A stretch of 64,000 bases of DNA from Allocatelliglobosispora scoriae (GCF_014204945.1 NZ_JACHMN010000002.1:3371001-3435000); one strand, 5' to 3'. Shown: positions 25,075 through 32,774, counted from the stretch's first letter. The notes: generated from the letters alone by a model not told the origin. Program-made: numbers and translations.

Positions 25075-26628
25075 TCAGTCGTCCTCGCCGGAGTCGGTGT
25101 CGGAGTCGTCGGGCACGACGGGGCCGTCGTCGCTCGTCCCCGGGAGCAGCACCCGGAAGGTGGCGCCGCCGCCGGGTGTCGGCACCAGTTCGACCCGCCC
25201 ACCGTGGGCGGCCACGATCGCCGCCACGATCGACAGTCCTAGCCCGGATCCGCCCTGGCTGCGAGCCCGGCCGGGATCCACCCGATAGAGGCGCTCGAAG
25301 ATCAAGGGCGCAACCTCAGCCGGTACGCCGGCCCCGCTGTCCGAGACCTCGACGACCGCCACCCGGGTGCCCGGTGCCAGCGTGGCCCCGACCGACGCGA
25401 CGGCTGGATCGTGATCGCCGACGGTCTCCCGCCCCACGCGTACCTCGACCTTGGCAGAGTCCGGGGTGTGCCGCAGCGCGTTGCTGACCAGGTTGGTGAC
25501 GACCTGCCGCAGCCGGTGATCGTCGCCGAGCACGGTGACCGGCTCGAACGAGGTGAGCGCCACGAACCGCAGCGGGTTGCGTACGTGCGCGTCCCGGATC
25601 GTGTCCGCGGCGACGGCGAGCAGGTCGACGTCCTGCGCGTGCAGCGGCCGCTCCTCGTCGAGGGCGGCGAGCAGCAGCAGGTCCTCGACGAGCAGCCCCA
25701 TCCGGGAGGCCTCCTGCTCGATCCGGGACATCATCTCGGCCATCGCCGCCTCGTCGAGCTGCCCGCTGCGCCGGTAGAGCTCGGCGAAGCCGCGAATCGA
25801 GGTCAGCGGCGTACGCAGCTCGTGCGACGCGTCGGCGAGGAACTGCCGCAGCTTCTGCTCGCTCTCGGCCCGGGCCGCCAGGGCCGCCTGGATCCGGGCG
25901 AGCATCGTGTTGAGGGCCAGCCCCAACCGGCCGGGTTCGGTATGCGGGTCGGCATCGGGCACCCGCCCGCCGACCACGCCCTCGCCCGACGGCGGCGTGT
26001 CCGCGGCGATCAGCGTCGCGGCGGCCTCCATCCGGGTCAGCGGACGCAGCCCGATCCGGACCACCATCGACGCGGTGAGCGCGACGAGCAGCAGCACGAC
26101 GCCGCTGACGCCCATGCCGACCATGAGGACCGTGTCGACGGTGTTGTCGAGCTGCGTGGTGGGGACGGCGGCCACGCCGTAGCTGCCGGTCACCGGGTCC
26201 TGGTCGACCTTGATCCGGTAGGTGACGCCGCCGGACTCGACCGTGAAGGCCTCGCCGTTGGCGTGACCCTTGACCTGCTCCAGCGGCACGACCTCGGTGC
26301 TGCTGAAGAAGTCCGAGAGCACCTTGCCGCTGCTGTCGTATTTGATGGCGATCGTCTGGTTGCGCCGCAGCTCGCCGACGCGCACCGGTAGATCGTTCCA
26401 GCCGCGCGGCTTCTCCCCGGGCTTCTGCGCGGGCGGGTTCCACATGCTCGCACCGTGCGCGGCGCCGTTGAGGTCTTTGTCGAGCCGATCGGTGAGGTAA
26501 CCGCGCAGCATGTAGGCGCCGACGAGGTTGGCGACGAACATGCCGACCCCGGCGAGCAGCACCATCGCCACGACGAGGCGGGACCGCAGCGTCCACTGCC
26601 CCCAGCGCCGGGGCCGGGGCAGTTTCAC
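25075..26628 (-). CDS. Membrane sensor histidine kinase
   Basis: 517 aa. Helix 1 at about 15-40, an extracytoplasmic sensor of about 130 residues, helix 2 at about 165-187 (VLMVGMGVSGVVLLLVALTA), HAMP, HisKA with FLADASHELRTPLTSIRGF (His near 268), and HATPase with N-box NLVSNALRHTP, G1 DSGAGVP, F-box and G2 GGSGLGLSIVAAIV. A Ser/Asp/Glu-rich tail ends the protein. Overlaps the response regulator by 4 bp; followed 64 bp later by the adaptor, so this kinase probably controls its own exporter. Confidence 0.95.
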   Translation of the reverse strand: MKLPRPRRWGQWTLRSRLVVAMVLLAGVGMFVANLVGAYMLRGYLTDRLDKDLNGAAHGASMWNPPAQKPGEKPRGWNDLPVRVGELRRNQTIAIKYDSSGKVLSDFFSSTEVVPLEQVKGHANGEAFTVESGGVTYRIKVDQDPVTGSYGVAAVPTTQLDNTVDTVLMVGMGVSGVVLLLVALTASMVVRIGLRPLTRMEAAATLIAADTPPSGEGVVGGRVPDADPHTEPGRLGLALNTMLARIQAALAARAESEQKLRQFLADASHELRTPLTSIRGFAELYRRSGQLDEAAMAEMMSRIEQEASRMGLLVEDLLLLAALDEERPLHAQDVDLLAVAADTIRDAHVRNPLRFVALTSFEPVTVLGDDHRLRQVVTNLVSNALRHTPDSAKVEVRVGRETVGDHDPAVASVGATLAPGTRVAVVEVSDSGAGVPAEVAPLIFERLYRVDPGRARSQGGSGLGLSIVAAIVAAHGGRVELVPTPGGGATFRVLLPGTSDDGPVVPDDSDTDSGEDD

Positions 26629-27347
26629 GATGCGGCCACCTCTCGGGGCAGCCGCAGGGCGTAACCGACACCGCGCACGGTGTGGATCAGGGCCGGCTCG
26701 ACCTGGTCGACCTTCTTGCGCAGGTAGTAGACGTAGGACTCGACGATCCGGCCGTCGCCGCCGAAGTCGTAGCTCCAGACCCGGTCGAGGATCTGCGCCT
26801 TGCTCACGACGCGGCCGGCGTTGACCATCAGGTAGCGCAGCAGGTTGAATTCGGTCGGCGAGAGCTCGACGAGCTTGCCGCCGCGGCGTACCTCGTGGGC
26901 CTCCTCGTTCAATTCCAGATCCGCATAGCGGAGTACGCCGTCGTCGTCCTGCTCCGTCGGACCCTGGCTGCGCCGCAGGATCGCCCGGATCCGCAGGACG
27001 ACCTCTTCGAGGCTGAAGGGCTTGGTGACGTAGTCGTCGGCACCGACGGTGAGCCCGGAGATCCGGTCCTCCACCGAGTGCCGGGCGGTGAGGAAGAGCA
27101 CCGGCGTACCCCGGCCGTCGGCGCGCAGTTTCGAGGCGATCTGGAACCCGTCCATGTCGGGCAGCATCACGTCGAGGACGACCAGCTCGGGCTGGAACTC
27201 CTCGGCGATGATCAGTGCCTCGCGACCGGTGTTGGCGATCCGGACATCGAAGCCGGTCAACCTGAGCGTGGCGTGCAACAGCGCGCAGATGTTGGGCTCA
27301 TCATCGACCACCAGCACACGGGTCGGTCTCGTCGTCGCCTCAGCCAC
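26625..27347 (-). CDS. OmpR/PhoB-family response regulator
   Basis: About 240 aa. Receiver domain with acid pair DDEP, phospho-Asp in VVLDVMLPDMDGF (about residue 54), Thr in LFLTAR and Lys in DDYVTKPFSLEE; then the winged-helix DNA-binding domain, with LSPTEFNLLRYLMVNAGRVVSKAQILDRVW and RIVESYVYYLRKKVD. I chose GTG 27347 because AAGGAGG lies 6 nt upstream; an ATG at 27362 is the alternative. First gene of the regulator-kinase-adaptor-ATPase-permease operon. A CAGG direct repeat with 11-bp period lies in its upstream region (about 27400-27417). Confidence 0.95.
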   Translation of the reverse strand: MAEATTRPTRVLVVDDEPNICALLHATLRLTGFDVRIANTGREALIIAEEFQPELVVLDVMLPDMDGFQIASKLRADGRGTPVLFLTARHSVEDRISGLTVGADDYVTKPFSLEEVVLRIRAILRRSQGPTEQDDDGVLRYADLELNEEAHEVRRGGKLVELSPTEFNLLRYLMVNAGRVVSKAQILDRVWSYDFGGDGRIVESYVYYLRKKVDQVEPALIHTVRGVGYALRLPREVAAS

Positions 27348-27434
27348 CGTCTCCTCCTTCATCGCTACCTCACCGTTCTACCCATCGGACCTCGGAACAT
27401 CCTGAAAGCCACCTGCAAGCTCCCTCCGGCGAGA

Positions 27435-27519
27435 CCAAGATCGTCACAGCTCTTCAAGAGTTGGTGCCTCAGGCCGCCAGGCCTTAGGGCCAACTCTTGA
27501 AGAGCTGTGACGATCTTGG
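27435..27519. repeat. Palindromic element, CAACTCTTGAAGAGTTG family, full copy 2
   Basis: Perfect 30-bp arms (27435-27464 and 27490-27519) around a 25-nt loop with CTCAGGCCGCCAGGCCTTAG. The core is changed to AGCTCTTCAAGAGTT, with the matching change in the other arm, so pairing is kept. Lies between divergent response regulator and serine hydrolase genes. Confidence 0.9.
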
Positions 27520-27556
27520 GGTGGTCGCTGGGAGAATCGGCGGGCACTGTTGCCGG

Positions 27557-28492
27557 GTGCAAAGACGCGCTTTCTTCCGATATGCCGGAGGAGTGGCCGC
27601 CCTCGGGACGGCCACTTTCGTTGGCGTGTCCGCGATCCGGCACCGATCGGTCACCCCGGTCGCGTCGGTCGCGGGTACGGCTTCGGCCTCCCCGCCCAGC
27701 TCCCCCAGTCCGTCCGTTTCGCCCGCTAAGTCCGCTACTGCGAAGCCGAGTCCCAGCACTGTGACGATCGACACCAAATCTCTGGAGCAGAGCCTCCAAG
27801 GGCTGGTCAGCCAGCATGGCGGCAATGCCAGCATCGCCGTCACCGACCGGATCTCCGGCGTCTCGATCAGCGTGCGCGGCCGGACGGCGTACCAGTCGGC
27901 GAGCATCATCAAGGTCACCATCGTGGCCGGACTGATGCTCCAGCGGCAGGGCTCCGGCGGCACCCTCAGCGCCGAGGAGCGCGAGCTGGCGCGGCTGGCG
28001 ATCACCCGCAGCGACAACGACACCGCGAGCCGGCTCTTCGCGCTCCTCGGCGGCACGGACGGGCTCGCCCGCGCGGCGAAGAAGTTCGGCATGACGCACA
28101 CCACCGCGGTGAGCAGCTGGGGCATGACCACGACCACCGCCGACGACCAGGTCACCCTGATCAAGGCGATCAGCGACCCCGAGGGCCTGCTGACGAGGTC
28201 GCACCAGAACCTGCTGCTCGGCTGGATGGCGGATGTCATCGCCGGTCAGGACTTCGGCGTACCGGATGCGGCCGGCAAGAACGCGAAGGCCGTCTATGTC
28301 AAGGACGGCTGGTTCGACCGCGACGACCAGGGCGGGCTCTGGCAGGTCAACACGATCGGCCGGATCGTCGAGCGTGAGGCCGACTGGGTGATCGCCTGCC
28401 TCAGCGACCACAACGCCACCCAGGAGGCCGGCGTAGCCGTCGTCTCCGACCTCGTCGTCAAGGCGCACAAGCTGCTCACCACCCCCGCCTGA
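27557..28492 (+). CDS. Exported class-A beta-lactamase-type serine hydrolase (Tat signal)
   Basis: About 311 aa. The start VQRRAFFRYAGGVAALGTAT has a twin-arginine pair and hydrophobic stretch, suggesting Tat export; a Ser/Pro linker (SASPPSSPSPSVSP) follows. Catalytic motifs: S-x-x-K as SIIK in YQSASIIKVT, the S-D-N motif in ITRSDNDTAS, and K-D-G (VKDGW) where penicillinases have K-T-G. The KDG change and genomic context suggest a peptidoglycan-related or orphan hydrolase rather than proven resistance. GTG 27557 has no strong ribosome site; upstream GTG at 27521 falls inside the palindrome. Confidence 0.83.
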   Translation: MQRRAFFRYAGGVAALGTATFVGVSAIRHRSVTPVASVAGTASASPPSSPSPSVSPAKSATAKPSPSTVTIDTKSLEQSLQGLVSQHGGNASIAVTDRISGVSISVRGRTAYQSASIIKVTIVAGLMLQRQGSGGTLSAEERELARLAITRSDNDTASRLFALLGGTDGLARAAKKFGMTHTTAVSSWGMTTTTADDQVTLIKAISDPEGLLTRSHQNLLLGWMADVIAGQDFGVPDAAGKNAKAVYVKDGWFDRDDQGGLWQVNTIGRIVEREADWVIACLSDHNATQEAGVAVVSDLVVKAHKLLTTPA

Positions 28493-28501
28493 CCGCCCGT
28501 T

Positions 28502-28528
28502 GACACCAACTCTTGAAGAGTTGGTGTC
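28502..28528. repeat. Palindromic element, CAACTCTTGAAGAGTTG family, single palindrome
   Basis: A 27-bp perfect palindrome formed by the 17-bp core with GACAC/GTGTC flanks. Sits 10 bp after the serine hydrolase stop and 18 bp from the end of the convergent adaptor gene, where it can act as a shared terminator. Confidence 0.85.
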
Positions 28529-28545
28529 GAAGGGGCGCGGGGACA

Positions 28546-29466
28546 TCAGGCGGGAACTGTGACGTTGGCGCTCTGCCCGACCAGCAGTCCCTCGGGGACC
28601 TGGTCGAAGGCGATCAGCACCTCATAGGTGACGAGCCGGTTGGTGACCGTGCCCACCTCGGCGACCTGCGACACCGTCGCCGCGTAGGTCTTCGAGCCCG
28701 TCCCGGGCAGCGTCACCGACGCCGTCTGGCCCACCGAGACCGCCACCACGTCGGACTCGCTGAACGACGCCTTCACCAGCATCGTCGAGACCACGCCCAG
28801 GGTGATCACATTGGACCTCGCGGTGTCGCCCACCTTGATCGTCACGGTGAGGACCTTGCCGGTGACGGGGGCCGTGATGGTCGTACCCGCCAGATTGCGC
28901 TCTGCCCGCGACACGGCCGCAGTCGCGTTGTTGACCTGTTGCTGCGCGGTGAAGATCGCGTCCGCGCCGCCGCCGCGACCGGACGTCGAGGAGCAGCTCG
29001 GTGCGGTCGAGGCGCGCGGGGAGGCCGAAGCGCGCGGCGAGGCGGAGGGCGCGGCCGACGGAGCGCTCTGCGCCCCGGCGGCCTGGACCGGCGCGCAGGT
29101 CGCGGTGGCGGCCGCCGTGGCCTCGGCGAGCGCGTCGGCAGCCTCGGAGAGCGCGGTCTCCGCATCGGTCACCGCCTCCTTCGCGGCAGCGGTGTCCAGC
29201 CGCGCGAGCACCTGGCCCACCGCGACGCTGTCACCGGCTTTCACCTTCAACTCGCTCACCGTGCCACTGATCGCGAAGCTCAGCGAGCGGGAGGCGACGG
29301 GCTGCACGGTTCCTTTAGCGGTCACCGAGCCGTTCGCGACCCGCTCGACCTTCTTCGCGGCAGGTGTGGGCGCCGGCTCCGATCCGCCCCAGAAGGCGAC
29401 GCCGCTGACCACGATCGCCCCGACCACCACCGCCGCCAGGACGATCCAACGCACATTGCTTCGCAT
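28546..29466 (-). CDS. Orphan HlyD-type membrane-fusion adaptor with Ala/Ser/Pro insert
   Basis: 306 aa. Membrane helix at about 7-26, lipoyl half (GSVTAKGTVQPVASRSLSFA, KVKAGDSVAVGQVLARLD), a shortened helical hairpin (about 93-122 and 168-195), second lipoyl half TTITAPVTGKVLTVTIKVGD and a beta-barrel end. The hairpin tip is replaced by a 45-residue Ala/Ser/Pro segment with one Cys at each end (Cys124 and Cys158). No ABC genes adjoin, but it is near the MacB operon and may be used by it. Preceded by a GAGGTT direct repeat (29510-29526). Confidence 0.85.
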   Translation of the reverse strand: MRSNVRWIVLAAVVVGAIVVSGVAFWGGSEPAPTPAAKKVERVANGSVTAKGTVQPVASRSLSFAISGTVSELKVKAGDSVAVGQVLARLDTAAAKEAVTDAETALSEAADALAEATAAATATCAPVQAAGAQSAPSAAPSASPRASASPRASTAPSCSSTSGRGGGADAIFTAQQQVNNATAAVSRAERNLAGTTITAPVTGKVLTVTIKVGDTARSNVITLGVVSTMLVKASFSESDVVAVSVGQTASVTLPGTGSKTYAATVSQVAEVGTVTNRLVTYEVLIAFDQVPEGLLVGQSANVTVPA

Positions 29467-29509
29467 GATGGCGCAGTGTCGTCATGCGCGCTGGGTCGCG
29501 CCTCACGGC

Positions 29510-29526
29510 AACCTCGGAGAAACCTC
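29510..29526 (-). promoter_or_regulatory. GAGGTT-N5-GAGGTT direct repeat upstream of the orphan adaptor
   Basis: On the minus strand two GAGGTT half-sites start 11 bp apart, 44 bp before the adaptor ATG. One-helical-turn direct repeats of this type are typical OmpR-family response-regulator sites. A related repeat precedes the divergent lipoprotein gene. Confidence 0.5.
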
Positions 29527-29628
29527 AAAGCATTCGGGGGTACGCGGACCGGCGCGCTCTGTTCGTCGGAGCGCTGTATTTCCTGGAGCGCCCTGCGGGG
29601 CTCTTCGTGCCAGCTCCGAGCTAGTCAT

Positions 29629-29645
29629 GAGGTTGCGTTGAGGGC
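29629..29645 (+). promoter_or_regulatory. GAGGTT-N5-GAGGGC direct repeat upstream of the Cys-repeat lipoprotein
   Basis: GAGGTT at 29629 and GAGGGC at 29640 on the plus strand, 11-bp period, about 32 bp before the ATG. Same half-site and same orientation relative to its gene as the site before the divergent adaptor. Confidence 0.45.
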
Positions 29646-29676
29646 AGCCGGAGGCGGGCACCGCAGGCTGCTGCGC

Positions 29677-30225
29677 ATGAAACTTCGACTCGGCGGCCTC
29701 GCCGTGATCGCGATGGCGGCTCTGGCGCTCAGCGCCTGCGGTGGCTCGGATGATCCGGCCGGCCAGCCCGCTGCCGCGAACGGCATGCAGGCTTACCAGG
29801 ACTGCCTGCGCAAACAGGGGATCACGCTGCCGTCGAACCAGGCGCGGCCGACGAACTTCCCCACCGCGCGGCCGACGAACTTCCCGACCGTGCGCCCCTC
29901 CGGCACCGCCAATCCCCGTGGCGGCGGTGGATTCCCCGGCGGTTTCCAGGGCGGATTCGGTATGCCGTCCGGTGTGGACGCCGCGAAGTGGGAGGCGGCG
30001 CAGAAAGAGTGCGCCTCGGTACGCCCGTCCGGCGGACCCGGCTTCAACCGAGGCGGCCAGAATGGCGGTCCGGGTGGCGGTCTGAACGCCGCCTATCGGA
30101 ACTGCTTGACGGAGCACGGGGTGGCTTTCACCCAGGGACAGCAGCTCAGCACGGCCGACCCCAAGGTCGTCGAAGCGATGAAGGTGTGCGCACCGTTGAG
30201 GCCGAGTAGCACTCCGTCAAACTGA
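29677..30225 (+). CDS. Lipoprotein with two Cys-containing modules (unknown function)
   Basis: 182 aa. Signal peptide and lipobox LSAC give a lipidated Cys21. The mature part has two similar modules: AYQDCLRKQGI...(long Pro/Gly insert)...AAQKECASVRPS, and AYRNCLTEHGV...VVEAMKVCAPLRPS. Each has a pair of Cys (43/112 and 143/171), likely disulfides. The first module carries a Gly/Pro/Asn/Phe-rich insert (TNFPTARPTNFPTVRP, GGGGFPGGFQGGFG). Similar CL-x4-G lipoproteins are often found beside HlyD/MacB genes in actinobacteria, matching the setting here. Divergent from the orphan adaptor and shares its repeat-type operator. Confidence 0.8.
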   Translation: MKLRLGGLAVIAMAALALSACGGSDDPAGQPAAANGMQAYQDCLRKQGITLPSNQARPTNFPTARPTNFPTVRPSGTANPRGGGGFPGGFQGGFGMPSGVDAAKWEAAQKECASVRPSGGPGFNRGGQNGGPGGGLNAAYRNCLTEHGVAFTQGQQLSTADPKVVEAMKVCAPLRPSSTPSN

Positions 30226-30269
30226 CACTTGCGCAAAGTCACCGCAGTGAGCAAACTATCCCACAAGCT

Positions 30270-30315
30270 CCTGGCTCGACGGTTCGGTTCCCCCGTGCTG
30301 AACCGTCGAGCCAGG
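30270..30315. terminator. Bidirectional hairpin between convergent lipoprotein and TetR genes
   Basis: Arms CCTGGCTCGACGGTTC (30270-30285) and its exact complement (30300-30315) with a 14-nt loop, followed by TCTTCTCTGTTT on the plus strand. It lies between the 3' ends of two convergent genes. Confidence 0.8.
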
Positions 30316-30325
30316 TCTTCTCTGT

Positions 30326-30967
30326 TTACGGCGCAGCCTCCGGCGCCGGGGGCGCTGGGCGCCACTTCTCGCCGTGCAGCAGCTGACCGGCACCGAGCCA
30401 GACCGCGTTCATCATCCTCGTCGCGGTGCGCTCGGGATCCTCGTCCGGCGAGTCGGCGAGCCGGTCGGCCAGCGATTCCCCCGCGCCGACCAGAGCGAAC
30501 GCCATCGTGACCAGCTCGTCCTCGCCGACCTTGCGACCCTCGGCCTCCAGCGCCGCGGCGAGCTTCTCGGCGATGACATCGACCATCCGCCGGCGCATGA
30601 GGGCGAGCTCGGTCGCGAACGGCTCGCTGGAGCGGGCCTGGCGGTAGAGGACCGCCCAGCCGTCCCGATGCGCCCCGACATACGCGAAGAACGCCCGCAG
30701 TCCACGCCACAGCTGCTGGTCAGGCGGCAGCGTGGGGTCGATGACTCCGGCGACGGACTCCAGCAGCCGACCGGCCTCGCGGTTGAGGCAGGCCACGAAG
30801 AGTTCGTCTTTCGTGCCGAGATATGCGTAGACCATCGGCTTGGACACGCCTGACAGCTCTGCGATCTCATCCATATTTGCTGCGTGGAAGCCATGCCGGG
30901 CGAAGACTCGCACGGCGGAATCCAGCATCTGCTTCTCTCGGACACTTCTCGGCAGTCGTTTCCCCAC
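30326..30967 (-). CDS. TetR-family transcriptional regulator
   Basis: 213 aa. N-terminal helix-turn-helix: MLDSAVRVFARHGFHAANMDEIAELSGVSKPMVYAYLGTKDELFVA (about 14-60), the classic TetR pattern. The ligand-binding helical domain follows and the last residues are Pro/Ala-rich. GTG start. It is 77 bp from the divergent SCP2/acyl-CoA dehydrogenase genes, and the gap holds two inverted repeats, so it probably represses that operon and itself in response to an acyl-CoA or lipid ligand. Ligand is inferred from neighbours. Confidence 0.92.
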   Translation of the reverse strand: MGKRLPRSVREKQMLDSAVRVFARHGFHAANMDEIAELSGVSKPMVYAYLGTKDELFVACLNREAGRLLESVAGVIDPTLPPDQQLWRGLRAFFAYVGAHRDGWAVLYRQARSSEPFATELALMRRRMVDVIAEKLAAALEAEGRKVGEDELVTMAFALVGAGESLADRLADSPDEDPERTATRMMNAVWLGAGQLLHGEKWRPAPPAPEAAP

Positions 30968-30976
30968 GCTTGCGAG

Positions 30977-31018
30977 CTTACCTACTCCGGCGTAAGGTTA
31001 CGCACAAGTAAGTTATAT
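30977..31018. promoter_or_regulatory. Probable TetR operator and divergent promoter
   Basis: CTTAC (30977-30981) pairs with GTAAG (30992-30996), and TTAC (30998-31001) with GTAA (31008-31011): two overlapping-style half-site pairs in the 77-bp gap between tetR and the SCP2 gene. TTATAT at 31013-31018 could be a -10 box for the rightward genes. Confidence 0.5.
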
Positions 31019-31044
31019 CTGTGCGCTAGGCAACGGAGGACATC

Positions 31045-31497
31045 ATGGCCGACCTGGATCTCTCCAATTTCGATTCGATCGACCCTAAGCAGTTCGCTCA
31101 GCTCGTGCGCTCCGCCTCGGACAAGCAGCTGGCCGAGTTCATGACGGGCGAGCAGCGGACCAAGGTCCTCGACGAGATCTTCCGCCGGATGCCCGGACTC
31201 TTCCGTGCCGACAAGGCCGGCAGCACCAACGCGATCATCCACTGGAACGTGAACGGCGCGGCGGACGGTGGCGTCAGCACCTATGAGCTGGTCATCGCCG
31301 ACGGCACCTGCGTGCTCTCCGAGACCCCGGCCAACGAGCCGAAGCTCGCGCTCACGGTGGGTCCGGTCGAGTTCCTCAAGATCGTGTCCGGCTCGGGCAA
31401 CCCGGTGATGATGTTCATGACGGGCAAGCTCAAGGCCAAGGGCGACCTCGGTCTCGCCGCCAACATCGCCAACCTCTTCGACATCCCCAAGGCCTAA
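31045..31497 (+). CDS. SCP2 sterol-carrier-domain protein
   Basis: 150 aa, nearly all one SCP2 domain: ADKAGSTNAIIHWNVNGAAD, YELVIADGTCVLSETPANEPKLALTVGPVEFLKIVSG, and NPVMMFMTGKLKAKGDLGLAANIANLF. SCP2 proteins bind fatty acyl-CoA or other lipids in a hydrophobic cavity. GGAGG precedes the ATG. The next gene, an acyl-CoA dehydrogenase, starts 5 bp after its stop, which points to delivery of acyl-CoA substrate to the enzyme. Confidence 0.93.
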   Translation: MADLDLSNFDSIDPKQFAQLVRSASDKQLAEFMTGEQRTKVLDEIFRRMPGLFRADKAGSTNAIIHWNVNGAADGGVSTYELVIADGTCVLSETPANEPKLALTVGPVEFLKIVSGSGNPVMMFMTGKLKAKGDLGLAANIANLFDIPKA

Positions 31498-31502
31498 CAG
31501 CC

Positions 31503-32720
31503 ATGAGCTCAGAATTCTCCCTCGATCTGAGCGAGGAGCAGCGCGATCTGCGGGATTGGGTGCACGGCTTCGCCGCCGACGTCGTGCGCCCGGCGGCAGC
31601 CGAGTGGGACGAGCGGGAAGAAACCCCGTGGCCGGTCCTGCAGGAGGCGTCGAAGATCGGCCTCTACGGCTTCGAGTTCCTCGCCAACGCGTGGGCCGAC
31701 CCGACCGGGCTCTCCATGCCCATCGCGAGCGAGGAGCTCTTCTGGGGTGACGCCGGCATCGGCATGGCGATCTTCGGCAGCGCGCTCGCGGTCGCCTCGA
31801 TCTTCGGCAACGGCACCCCCGACCAGCTCGTGGAGTGGGTGCCGCAGTGCTTCGGCACGCAGGACGACCCCAAGGTCGCCGCGTTCTGCTCGACCGAGCC
31901 CGAGGCCGGCTCCGACGTGGCGTCGATGCGCACCCGCGCCGTCTACCACGAGGCGACCGACGAGTGGGTGATCAGCGGGCAGAAGGCCTACGCGACCAAC
32001 GGCGGCATCGCCAACGTGCACGTCGTCACCGCGTCGGTCGACCCGTCGCTGGGCAGCCGGGGCCAGGCCGCCTTCGTCATCCCGCCCGGCACCGCCGGGC
32101 TCCAGGGTGCGAAGAAGCTGCGCAAACTGGGCCTGCGCGCCTCGCACACCGCCGACATCTTCCTCGACGACGTGCGGGTGCCCGGTTCGTGCCTGCTCGG
32201 CGGCAAGGAGGCGCTCGACAAGCGGCTCGACCGCGCGCGCAGCGGCGTACGCAGTGGTGGCCAGGCATCGATGAGGACCTTCGAACTCTCCCGGCCGACC
32301 GTGGGTGCCCAGGCGCTCGGCATCGCCCGGGCGGCCTACGAGTACTCGCTGGAGTATGCGAAGGGCCGGGTCCAGTTCGGCAAGCCGATCGTGGAGAACC
32401 AGGCGATCGCGTTCGCCCTCGCCGACGCCAAGATGGAGATCGACGCGGCTCGGCTGCTGGTGTGGCGGGCCGCCTGGATGGGGCGCAACAACCGGGACTT
32501 CAGCTCCGGTGAGGGCTCGATGGCGAAGCTCAAGGCGAGCGAGGTCGCGGTCTCGGTGACCGAGAAGGCCGTGCAGATCCTCGGCGGTGCCGGTTATCTG
32601 CGGGAGCACCCCGTGGAGCGGTGGTATCGCGATGCGAAGCTCTTCACCATCTTCGAGGGGACGAGCGAGATCCAGCGCCTGCTGATCGCGCGGTCCATCA
32701 CCGGCGCCTCGCTGCGCTGA
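31503..32720 (+). CDS. Acyl-CoA dehydrogenase
   Basis: 405 aa FAD enzyme that introduces the alpha-beta double bond in acyl-CoA. Family signatures: AAFCSTEPEAGSDVASMRTRAV (about residue 128), RTFELSRPTVGAQALGIARAAYEYSLEYAKGRVQFGKPI and QILGGAGYLREHPVERWYRDAKLFTIFEGTSEIQRLLIARSI near the end. The catalytic base position in the late helix carries FEGTSE, the Glu typical of short/medium-chain members. Co-transcribed with the SCP2 gene and probably under the divergent TetR protein. Followed by a strong terminator. Confidence 0.95.
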   Translation: MSSEFSLDLSEEQRDLRDWVHGFAADVVRPAAAEWDEREETPWPVLQEASKIGLYGFEFLANAWADPTGLSMPIASEELFWGDAGIGMAIFGSALAVASIFGNGTPDQLVEWVPQCFGTQDDPKVAAFCSTEPEAGSDVASMRTRAVYHEATDEWVISGQKAYATNGGIANVHVVTASVDPSLGSRGQAAFVIPPGTAGLQGAKKLRKLGLRASHTADIFLDDVRVPGSCLLGGKEALDKRLDRARSGVRSGGQASMRTFELSRPTVGAQALGIARAAYEYSLEYAKGRVQFGKPIVENQAIAFALADAKMEIDAARLLVWRAAWMGRNNRDFSSGEGSMAKLKASEVAVSVTEKAVQILGGAGYLREHPVERWYRDAKLFTIFEGTSEIQRLLIARSITGASLR

Positions 32721-32730
32721 CACATCGAAG

Positions 32731-32771
32731 AAAGGGCGCTCCTCCGTCACCGGGGAGCGCCCTTTTTTTTT
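32731..32771 (+). terminator. Strong intrinsic terminator after the acyl-CoA dehydrogenase
   Basis: Arms AAAGGGCGCTCC (32731-32742) and GGAGCGCCCTTT (32754-32765), 11-nt loop, followed by a run of T to 32771 (nine T from 32763). The clearest rho-independent terminator of the window. It can also serve the convergent lipoprotein gene because the left arm starts with A residues. Confidence 0.93.
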
Positions 32772-32774
32772 CGG

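Noticed and set aside
27557-28492. Calling the class-A-type protein a beta-lactamase conferring resistance
   Set aside because: The K-T-G motif is K-D-G and there is no resistance context, so only serine hydrolase is supported.
28513-29676. N-terminal extension of the Cys-repeat lipoprotein reading frame across the antisense of the orphan adaptor
   Set aside because: The lipobox signal peptide starting at 29677 gives the true start; upstream codons overlap the adaptor gene antisense.
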